Of a DNA stretch of 12,739 nucleotides, positions 1-6,600 are shown in pieces. This DNA comes from JBGTKH01 sp041744735 (GTDB taxonomy: Bacteria; Planctomycetota; Planctomycetia; Pirellulales; Pirellulaceae). The position numbers and the translations under genes are program-made. Each line of letters opens with the position of its first letter. Position 1 is the first letter of the stretch. The stretch lies in the NCBI GenBank assembly GCA_041744735.1, contig JBGTKH010000004.1:1-12739 (forward strand). The letters run 5' to 3'. The notes beneath the pieces were generated by a model that was given only the letters and a program-made list of their open reading frames with translations, was not told where the DNA came from and searched no databases.

Positions 1-198
1 GGCTTCGGCGGCGGTTTTGGGCAACCAATCTGTCCCGGTGACGCCGAATTTCCCAGTCGCGCGGAAGCACGTTCTGTGCTGCTCTACGCGCACAGTCCCA
101 CGCCGCGCCAACTTATCTATCAGGAGACCACCACATGCAGCACCCGTCCCGATCAACAACGCCTTGTTCGACATGAAAGGAGGTCCGTGGCCCGATGA
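1..198 (+). CDS. C-terminal end of an unrecognised protein (5' end outside window)
   Basis: Frame 1 is open from the left edge to a TGA at 196-198 and encodes about 65 residues. It starts Gly/Phe-rich (GFGGGFGQPICPGD) and contains a plausible folded stretch (ARSVLLYAHSPTPRQLIYQE). Its stop overlaps the ATG of the next gene as ATGA, which is the usual arrangement of translationally coupled genes in this array, and the Shine-Dalgarno of that gene (AAAGGAGG, 176-183) lies inside this frame. I do not recognise the family and cannot see the start. The alternative is that this is just a non-coding leader that happens to be open. The coupling with the next start codon is the main argument for it being real. 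Confidence 0.45.
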   Translation, partial: GFGGGFGQPICPGDAEFPSRAEARSVLLYAHSPTPRQLIYQETTTCSTRPDQQRLVRHERRSVAR

Positions 199-395
199 AC
201 ACGTTTGTCCTGGCCGCCCTGGCGGTGGCCCTCGTTGTGTGCGTGATCGCGCTCGTCCGCGAGACGCGGTTGCGCCGCGCATTGCAAAAGCTACTGAAAC
301 TACTTTTCGAGCACTGGAGGGGAAATGAGCAAGACCTTGACGCTGAGCAGCGTGATGCTGATCGTCCTGGCCATCGTCGCGACCGCCGGGTGTGA
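195..395 (+). CDS. small single-pass membrane peptide
   Basis: A 66-residue product starting at ATG 195, preceded by a strong AAAGGAGG (176-183). Residues 2-22 form one hydrophobic segment (MNTFVLAALAVALVVCVIAL), followed by a basic amphipathic stretch (RETRLRRALQKLLKLL), so the N-terminus probably sits in the membrane with a positively charged cytoplasmic tail. I do not recognise a family. The last 24 residues or so are very charged (QRDADRPGHRRDRRV) and overlap the next gene by 71 bp in another frame. This part looks like out-of-frame reading of that gene, so the ancestral stop may have been near 325 and lost by a small indel. The coupled start and the good ribosome site support translation. 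Confidence 0.55.
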   Translation: MNTFVLAALAVALVVCVIALVRETRLRRALQKLLKLLFEHWRGNEQDLDAEQRDADRPGHRRDRRV

Positions 396-897
396 CGATG
401 ACACGCGCGTGACCAAGGTGGCGACCGAAGCCGCCGACCGGCAAGCCAAACAAAACGAAGAAATGGTGCGACTCAATCGCGAAGTTGCCGAAGGGACTCG
501 CCGCCTGGTGGACGCCGACGCGGACACGCGACGCGAGATCATCGGCGTGCACAAAGAGTTGCAAGGCGAACGCACGGAACTGGGTCAACAGTGGAACAAC
601 TTGGAAGCCGAGCGGCGATCCATCGCGCAGCAGCGGCGCACCGAGTCCATGCTCGTGCCAGTGGCCCAGGCCGTAGGCGCCGTGCTGCTGGTCGCGCTGG
701 TGATCGGGTTCTGCTGGTCGCTGCTGTTTGGACTGCGCACTAAAGACGAATCGCATCAGGATCTGGCCGAACTATTGGTCCAGGAGATCGTCGCAGAACG
801 GCCGACGCTGTTGCCAGCCGGCCGTCAACATCCGCCAGCGATCGCTGGCCGCGACGATCACGCCGACCAACAGCCGCGATTGCCGCACGAAGACTGA
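325..897 (+). CDS. coiled-coil lipoprotein-like membrane protein
   Basis: A 190-residue product, ATG at 325 behind GGAGGGG (316-322). Residues 4-22 are a hydrophobic signal segment ending in TAGC. Cys23 is a candidate lipidation site, although Thr at -3 makes the lipobox imperfect. Residues about 28-105 are rich in charged and Ala/Gln residues with heptad-like spacing (AADRQAKQNEEMVRLNREVA) and are probably a long coiled coil. Residues 111-136 form a second hydrophobic segment, followed by a short acidic/helical part and a Pro/His-rich tail. The likely arrangement is an extracytoplasmic coiled coil anchored at both ends, or a two-pass protein. It is not a recognisable enzyme. It lies directly upstream of the DUF1257 gene, separated by a hairpin, and is probably cotranscribed with it. 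The family is unknown to me. Confidence 0.72.
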   Translation: MSKTLTLSSVMLIVLAIVATAGCDDDTRVTKVATEAADRQAKQNEEMVRLNREVAEGTRRLVDADADTRREIIGVHKELQGERTELGQQWNNLEAERRSIAQQRRTESMLVPVAQAVGAVLLVALVIGFCWSLLFGLRTKDESHQDLAELLVQEIVAERPTLLPAGRQHPPAIAGRDDHADQQPRLPHED

Positions 898-898
898 C

Positions 899-917
899 GA
901 CATTCTGGCTGAATGTC
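899..917 (+). promoter_or_regulatory. intercistronic hairpin before the DUF1257 gene
   Basis: GACATTC (899-905), loop TGGCT, GAATGTC (911-917): a perfect 7-bp stem two bases after the lipoprotein stop, followed by ACTTTCAC and the next ribosome site. It is short and lacks a T-run, so it fits an RNA-stability or attenuation element better than a terminator. It is one of several hairpins placed the same way in this window. Confidence 0.4.
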
Positions 918-925
918 ACTTTCAC

Positions 926-930
926 AGGAG
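926..930 (+). promoter_or_regulatory. ribosome binding site deciding a TTG start
   Basis: AGGAG lies 8 bases before TTG 939. No ATG in this frame gives a full-length DUF1257 product, and the N-terminus read from the TTG (MSHIVTIKTEVRD) matches how this family normally begins. This supports TTG as the start codon. Confidence 0.7.
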
Positions 931-938
931 ACAAACCA

Positions 939-1307
939 TTGAGTCATATCGTTACGATCAAAACGGAAGTCCGCGACGCCGATGCGGTCCATGCGGCCTG
1001 CCGGCGTTTGGGCCTGCCGGAGCCTGTGTCTGGCACGACGCAGTTGTTCAGTGGCGAGGCAACCGGTCTGGCCGTGCAATTGCCCGACTGGCATTACCCG
1101 GTCGTCTGCGACACCACGACGGGCAAGTTGCACTATGACAACTACGGCGGCGTGTGGGGTGACCAACAGCGTCTGGACCGCTTTCTCCAAGCTTACGCCG
1201 TGGAAAAGGCAAGAATCGAGGCAAGAAAGCGTGGTCACTCCGTCACCGAGCAGTCGCTCGCCGATGGCTCCATCAAACTGACCGTCAACGTGGGAGGTGC
1301 CGCATGA
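939..1307 (+). CDS. DUF1257 (Ycf35-like) protein
   Basis: A 122-residue protein read from TTG 939. The opening MSHIVTIKTEVRDADAVHAAC, the central LPDWHYPVVCDTTTGKLHYDNYGG and the C-terminal pattern with YAVEKAR and a final beta strand (GSIKLTVNVGG) match my knowledge of DUF1257, the family of cyanobacterial/plastid Ycf35. Its length is normal for the family. The biochemical role of the family is not established. Its stop overlaps the next ATG as ATGA, so it is translationally coupled to the DUF2997 gene, and the Ycf46-type AAA+ gene follows 92 bp later. The three families commonly travel together, which argues for one functional unit in which the small proteins are partners or substrates of the ATPase. 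That role is inference; the family call is fairly secure. Confidence 0.85.
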   Translation: MSHIVTIKTEVRDADAVHAACRRLGLPEPVSGTTQLFSGEATGLAVQLPDWHYPVVCDTTTGKLHYDNYGGVWGDQQRLDRFLQAYAVEKARIEARKRGHSVTEQSLADGSIKLTVNVGGAA

Positions 1308-1495
1308 AGACCATCGAAATCGTCGTCTCGCCCACAGGCGAAACCCGCGTCGAAACCAAGGGGTTTTCTGGGCCGTCGTGCCGCGACGCGAGCAAGTTTA
1401 TTGAAGCTGCGCTGGGGCAACCGTTGAGCGAGCAACCGACTGCGGCACTTTATCAAACCGACACCGCGCGGCAGCTTCACCAGCAGCAGGCGTAA
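1304..1495 (+). CDS. DUF2997 family small protein
   Basis: A 63-residue protein. The N-terminal half has the DUF2997 signature: a beta hairpin (MKTIEIVVSPTGETRVETKGF), then G-x-S-C-R-D-A-S and a helix ending in EAALG. Cys25 in that SCRDAS motif is typical of the family. The C-terminal third is Gln/Ala-rich and probably disordered. It starts by a 4-bp overlap (ATGA) with the DUF1257 stop, so the two proteins are likely made in fixed ratio. The function of DUF2997 is unknown. In cyanobacteria and some other bacteria it is encoded next to DUF1257 and an AAA+ ATPase, the same order as here. Confidence 0.85.
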   Translation: MKTIEIVVSPTGETRVETKGFSGPSCRDASKFIEAALGQPLSEQPTAALYQTDTARQLHQQQA

Positions 1496-1503
1496 CGCGG
1501 TCA

Positions 1504-1521
1504 CGCAGCCTCATCGCTGCG
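1504..1521 (+). promoter_or_regulatory. short hairpin in the gap before the AAA+ gene
   Basis: CGCAGC (1504-1509), loop CTCATC, GCTGCG (1516-1521): a 6-bp stem 8 bases after the DUF2997 stop. The rest of the 92-bp gap shows only the Shine-Dalgarno of the next gene. It is weak alone, but it sits in the same position as the other intercistronic hairpins. Confidence 0.3.
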
Positions 1522-1587
1522 CCGTCGGTCGTCGATCTCGCGCGACGCGACTGGCTTTCACTTCGCCATTTCCAAACCGGAGGTGCT

Positions 1588-3090
1588 ATGTCACTCTCAA
1601 CTCGACTTTCCGAATACATCTCGGCCTGCTTTACGGGCTTGTGGGTGCAGTCCCATGAGCACGAAGATGCCCTGACTGAAATTGCCGGGCTCTGCCGCGA
1701 CGAAGGTTGGCGGCTGGCTCACTGGGATATCGAACAAGGTCTACAAATCGCCGGCCAGTCGGCCGATGCGGCTACCGAAGCGGGCGGCAGCGATCCGCTG
1801 GCCGCCATTCGGGCGATCAATGCTCTGTCAGACTCCGACAGTTCCGCGTTGTTGGTGCTCGTCAACTTCCATCGGTTTCTAAACTCAGCGGAAGTGGTGC
1901 AAGCGCTGGCCCGCCAGATCGCCGCCGGCAAACAGAACCGTACGTTCGTGGTGATCCTCTCGCCCGTCGTGCAGATCCCCACGGAACTGGAAAAACATTT
2001 CGTGGTTCTGGAACATGATCTTCCCGGCCGCGAGCAACTGGAAGAGATCGCCCGCGGCATTGGCACCGAGGCTGGTGAACTGCCAACCGGGGACGCGCTG
2101 AACATGGTCCTGGATGCGGCGGCCGGGCTGACACGCTACGAAGCCGAAGGTGCATTTTCCCTTTCCTTGGTTCGTCACCGGCGGATCGAGCCGGCGTCGA
2201 TCTGGGAACTGAAGTCCCAAATGCTAAAGAAAACTGGCCTGCTCTCGTTGCATCGCGGCCATGAGAGGTTCGACGACCTGGGCGGCTTGGATGCGCTCAA
2301 GTCGTTTTGCACGCGCGCCATGCGCCGGCAGGGAGAGCGAAATCGGCTGAAACGTCCGCGCGGAGTTTTGCTACTCGGTGTGCCGGGCACGGGGAAAAGT
2401 GCTTTCGCCAAAGCGTTGGGGAATGAAACGCAAAGGCCAACGCTGACTTTGGACGTCGGCTCGCTGATGGGTTCGCTCGTGGGACAAACCGAGTCCAACA
2501 TCCGCCAAGCCTTGCGCATCGCCGACGCAATGGCGCCTTGTGTGTTATTCCTGGACGAAGTGGAGAAAGCGCTCAGCGGTGTCGCCAGTTCCGGCCAAAC
2601 CGACAGTGGCGTGTCCGCCCGCTTGTTCGGCACGTTCTTGACGTGGCTCAACGACCACGATTCTGACGTGTTTGTCACTTGTACTTGCAACGAAATTAGC
2701 AAGCTGCCGCCGGAGTTTTCTCGTGCTGAGCGCTTCGACGGCGTGTTTTTCCTGGACCTGCCCAGCGCCACGCAGAAGGCGGCGATCTGGAAGATTTACC
2801 TGGACCTGTTTGAGCTGGACGCAGAACAGGCCAAGCCGCGTAGCGCCGACTGGACGGGTGCCGAAGTCCGCAGTTGCTGCCGTCTGGCGGCGCTGTTGGA
2901 CGTGCCGCTGGTCGAAGCGGCACAGAATGTTGTGCCGGTCGCGGTAACGGCTGCCGAGTCAGTGGAACGCTTGCGCAATTGGGCGTCGGGCCGCTGCCTG
3001 GATGCCGACGCGTCCGGTATCTACCAGCGCAACGGCGCAGCGCCGGCCAGTGCCCGACGCAAGATCCCGCGCGATCTGTCTGTCAATTAG
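1588..3090 (+). CDS. AAA+ ATPase, Ycf46-like
   Basis: A 500-residue protein, ATG 1588 behind GGAGGT (1579-1584). Residues 1-225 form an N-terminal domain with alternating strands and helices that ends in LVRHRRIEPASIW. The AAA+ core starts at FDDLGGLDALKSF. Walker A GVPGTGKS is at 264-271, followed by LDVGSLMGSLVGQTESNIRQALRIADAMAPC. Walker B CVLFLDE is at 318-324 (Asp323, Glu324), sensor-1 Asn is 368, and the arginine-finger region SRAERFDG covers 378-385 (Arg379, Arg382). This arrangement, the FGTFLTWLND motif and the total length match Ycf46, an AAA+ family found in cyanobacteria, plastids and scattered bacteria. All catalytic residues are present, so it should be an active ATPase and probably oligomeric. 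Its substrate is unknown. The upstream DUF1257 and DUF2997 proteins are likely partners. Confidence 0.9.
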   Translation: MSLSTRLSEYISACFTGLWVQSHEHEDALTEIAGLCRDEGWRLAHWDIEQGLQIAGQSADAATEAGGSDPLAAIRAINALSDSDSSALLVLVNFHRFLNSAEVVQALARQIAAGKQNRTFVVILSPVVQIPTELEKHFVVLEHDLPGREQLEEIARGIGTEAGELPTGDALNMVLDAAAGLTRYEAEGAFSLSLVRHRRIEPASIWELKSQMLKKTGLLSLHRGHERFDDLGGLDALKSFCTRAMRRQGERNRLKRPRGVLLLGVPGTGKSAFAKALGNETQRPTLTLDVGSLMGSLVGQTESNIRQALRIADAMAPCVLFLDEVEKALSGVASSGQTDSGVSARLFGTFLTWLNDHDSDVFVTCTCNEISKLPPEFSRAERFDGVFFLDLPSATQKAAIWKIYLDLFELDAEQAKPRSADWTGAEVRSCCRLAALLDVPLVEAAQNVVPVAVTAAESVERLRNWASGRCLDADASGIYQRNGAAPASARRKIPRDLSVN

Positions 3091-3123
3091 TTGTCCGCAT
3101 CGTTGGCGGTCCTTCTCCTTCTG

Positions 3124-3161
3124 ATTGCTGCGCCGCCGGTGCGCGCCGGCGGTGCAGCGAT
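3124..3161 (+). terminator. strong GC hairpin after the AAA+ gene
   Basis: The core stem pairs GCTGCGCCGCCGG (3127-3139) with CCGGCGGTGCAGC (3146-3158), 13 bp with one G-T wobble. It extends by three more pairs at 3124-3126/3159-3161 and has a 6-base loop, TGCGCG. A pyrimidine-rich run, TCTCCTCTTTC, follows. It lies 33 bp after the AAA+ stop and 32 bp before the next ATG. It could terminate or attenuate transcription, but it lacks a clean T-run, so read-through into the SWIM gene is likely. Confidence 0.5.
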
Positions 3162-3193
3162 TCTCCTCTTTCATCTATGCAAAGGAACCTGCC

Positions 3194-3412
3194 ATGTCCA
3201 ATTTGCAAGACGGCGAGTCGATCGAAATGCAGGGATCGGCTCGACTGCCCTACGTGCTCAAAAACATCGGCGGTGTTTACTCGTGTTCCTGTCCCGCGTG
3301 GCGAAACCAGTCGCTGCCGATCGAACGCCGGACCTGCAAACATCTACGGAAGCTGCGCGGCGAGTCACGGAGGAAGATGCGGCTAAAGGGAAAGTGTTGC
3401 CGCTGTGCTTAG
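3194..3412 (+). pseudogene. SWIM zinc-finger protein, probably truncated
   Basis: A 72-residue product, ATG 3194 behind AAAGGA (3181-3186). Residues 7-56 hold a SWIM-type zinc finger with the C-x-C-...-C-x-H pattern: Cys31, Cys33, Cys48, His50 in VYSCSCPAWRNQ...RRTCKHLRKLRG. As I know it, this variant occurs as the N-terminal module of longer proteins, including ATP-dependent DNA ligases. Nothing ligase-like follows here. After LRG the frame quickly becomes basic and Cys-rich (KMRLKGKCCRCA) and stops. Another frame continues more sensibly through AARRVTEEDAAKGK, which suggests a single-base indel near 3355-3375. I read it as the remnant of a longer gene. A free-standing 72-aa zinc protein remains possible because the ribosome site and all ligands are intact. 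Confidence 0.6.
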
Positions 3413-3511
3413 AAAAATCGGGGGTTGCCGGCCCTGGTTTATCGGTACGGCTTGGTGCCGAAGCGAAAAGACGTCCTGGACAATCTGCTTGAGCGACAGA
3501 AGTTCTTGTAG
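3413..3511 (+). pseudogene. short gene-tail-like frame between the SWIM gene and the NACHT gene
   Basis: In the same frame as the SWIM protein, directly after its TAG, 32 open codons run to a TAG at 3509-3511. They read like a protein end, with GLPALVYRYGLVPKRKD and then DNLLERQKFL. There is no start codon, so it would be the C-terminus of something whose middle is gone. I do not recognise it. The remaining 3512-3624 holds a 5-bp hairpin (TTGCT/AGCAA at 3538-3550), an A/T-rich TATATT at 3565-3570 without a well-spaced -35 partner, and GGGAG before the next gene. Confidence 0.3.
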
Positions 3512-3624
3512 GATCACCTTGCCTGCTCGGTCACGGTTTGCTGGTAGCAACGTTCAGCGAGCTGTATATTTAGAAGTCCATTCGACACGCGGTTCACACG
3601 GGCATCTTTGGGAGTATTTGCCTG

Positions 3625-6600
3625 ATGGCTACAACCTGGCAGACCGTTCGGGTTTTTATCTCGTCGACGTTCCGCGATATGCATGCCGAGCGGGATCATC
3701 TGGTGAAGGTGGTCTTTCCGCGCTTGCGGCAGTGGTGCGAACAGCGGCGGTTGCATTTGGTTGACATCGACCTGCGGTGGGGCGTGACCAAGGAAGATGC
3801 CGATAACGGCAAGGCGATCGAAATCTGCCTTCGGGAGATCGACGGCAGCCGGCCGTTCTTTCTGTGCCTGCTCGGCAGTCGCTACGGCTGGGTGCCGGAC
3901 GAACTGCCGCCGGAGGAGATGTACCGGTTTCGAGGGCTTCAGGCCCAAACGCATTTGTCGATCACGCATCTGGAGATTCTTCATGCGGCGCTGGAGAGCA
4001 TCCCGACAAAAGAAGGCGAGTCGAAGCCAGTCTGCAGGCAAGCGTTCTTCTATTTTCGCGACCCGAAGTGCTTGCCCGCCCCCGAAACGCTGAAGGAAGA
4101 AGATCGGCAAGAATACACCGTGGCGTTCTTGGAGCAACGGACTGAACGAAAGCAGATGCTCGACGATTTGAAGGGCGACATTCGCAACCGGTATCGCGGA
4201 GCCGATCGAGTATTCGATTATGCCGGCCGCTGGGACGCTGAGGCTGACAATCCCGAGGATGAATTGCTCAAGGGGCGGTTGACCGATCTGCAGGCGTTTG
4301 GTGAGCGGGTCGAGTCCGATGTGAAACGTGGTATCACCGAGCAGTTCGCGGAGCATCTCGCGGCCCTGGATGACGAGCCGGACCCGCTGGAGCAGGAACG
4401 CGCTCTGCACGAAGCGTTCATCGAAGACCGCACTCGAGTTCACGTGCCAAGGACCGACATCGAGAACGCGCTGACCGAATACATCCAAGGCAACGAGAGC
4501 CGGCCGCTGGTCCTCTCCGGCCCGCCGGGCGGCGGCAAGAGCGCCATCCTAGCCCACTGGGTCAACGAGCTAAAGGCGCTTGGCGAGAATGGCGCGCTCG
4601 GCGAAGGTCTCCCGACCTCGCCGGAATTGCCGACCGAAGGTCTCCGAGACGCCGCAACGGACCCATCGCAGGGAGACCTGCGGTCGCGGCAAGTGCGGGG
4701 TCGGGAGACCCGCGCACAGCGTACATTTGTCATCCCGCGGTTCATTGGTGCCAGCCCTGCCTCGACGAGCCTGCATCGGTTGATGGAGAACGTTTGTCGG
4801 GAACTCGTAGTGCGATTTGATCTTCAGGAGGAGGTCGAGATTGAAGAACCAGCGCCCGGTGGAGCAGCGCATAAGGTCAAGCAAATTCAAACGATGGAAG
4901 TCCCCGCCGACCCGGTTGAACTGCGGCAAAAGTGGCCCAAGTTTCTGGAATCTGCTGCCGCACGAGGGCCAGTAGTGCTCGTTCTGGATGCCGTCAACCA
5001 GTTGGACGCCTCGGCCGATCCGTTGTGGCTGCCCTGGATTCCCCGGAAGCTCCCGGCCGGACTGAAACTGATCGTCAGCGTGCTCGATCACGGCGAGCAG
5101 TCCCAACTGGACTACGAACCCGCGCGGGACGAACCGGCCGACTGGCTGCGCTCCTTGCGGCGAATTGGACTGGCCTCCAAGGACGAAAGGACCGAGGTTC
5201 CCGTGCTGGAACTGGATGACGAGGCCCGCCGGCAGATCATTAATGATTTGCCCAGCGTCTTTTGCAAGCGGCTGGAAGCGCCTCAGATTGATCTGCTGCT
5301 GAAGAATCAAGCCACCTGTAACCCACTGTTTCTGCTCGTCGCCTTGGAAGAACTGCGGGTCTTCGGGTCGTTCGAAAAGCTGCCGGAGCGGATAGCCAAA
5401 CTGCCGCGCATTGAACAGGCCGCCGAGATCGAGTCGGCCCTGGACGCAGTCTTCGGCCAAGTGCTCGACCGATTGGAGCGGGAGACGCACCGGCAGACGC
5501 CCGAGCTGGTGCCGACGCTGTTCCGGCTGTTGGCCTCAGCTCGCGAGGGTCTTTCCGAGCAAGAGCTATCCGAACTTCTGGCCCGTCAGTTCCCGCAGTT
5601 TGCCGAAGAGACCCGCAACGGCGCAATGCACATCGTCCTCCGCCAATCGCGCCGGTACTTGATGCGCAAGGGAACCGAGCAGACGGCCCTGATCGACTTC
5701 TACCACCGCAGTTTCTGGAAAGCCGTACGGGCAAAGTATCTGCCGGATGCCCGCTCGCGGCACGATTCTCACCAAATACTTGCCGAATACTTCGACCGTC
5801 AGGACTGGTGGCGAGAATCGCTCGACGAGCAGCGTTCACGCGCTCAGCGCCTGCCGCCGACGCCCCGGCCGGCCAACCTGAGGAAAGTCACCGAACTGCC
5901 CGCTCAGCGTTTCGCCATCTGCCGCGAAGCCAAAGCTGGTGAATGGGCCCAAGATCTGGACGTGGCCTACCAACAGGTCGAGCAGCTTTTCACAAAACTC
6001 GATTTTCTGGAAGCGAAGAACGCATGCGGTCTGGTTTTCGAACTGCCGTCCGATTTCAAGCAATCGCTGGAAATCCTGCCGGAAGCTCGACCCATACAGC
6101 GCATCTTGAAGCTGTTGGACGAAGCCCTGCGGCGCGATATTCATTTCATTGCCCGGCATGCGGTCGATTATCCACAGGCGCTTTTTCAGTGTCTGTGGAA
6201 CAGCGGCTGGTGGTACGACTGCCCGCAGGCTGCCAAGCACTACCAGACCGCCGATTCCAGCCGTGAGACGGGCATTCCCGCGTTCCTGGGAACCTCCTCG
6301 CCGCTGAAACTATATGCGATTCTGGAACGCTGGCGCTGCGAGCTGCAGTCCTCCCGGCCGGATGTTCGCTGGCTCCGAGCGCTTCGTCCGCCGCCAACCC
6401 ACTTGGGGACGGCCCAGCGGTCAGTTCTGCGCGGGCACAATAAATACGTGACCTGCGTGGCTTTCTCGTCCGATGGCACTTGGCTTGCTAGTGGCTCAGA
6501 GGACAAATCCGTGCGGGTATGGGACGTATGCACGGGCGAGCAAGTGGCGTTGTTGAACGGGCACGAAGGCTGGGTGAACAGCGTGGCATTCTCGCCGGAC

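Noticed and set aside
3538..3570. Promoter for the NACHT gene (TTGCTG and TATATT)
   Set aside because: The spacer is 21 bases, too long, and the -35 is poor. It is left as a note and not called.
3514..4488. 324-codon open frame on the minus strand
   Set aside because: It is antisense to the conserved DUF4062 domain and the start of the NACHT gene. The + strand product has clear family motifs, so the minus frame is a shadow.
4570..5490. 306-codon open frame on the minus strand
   Set aside because: It is opposite the NACHT Walker B region and spans the palindromic repeat. It has no start signal and no domain.
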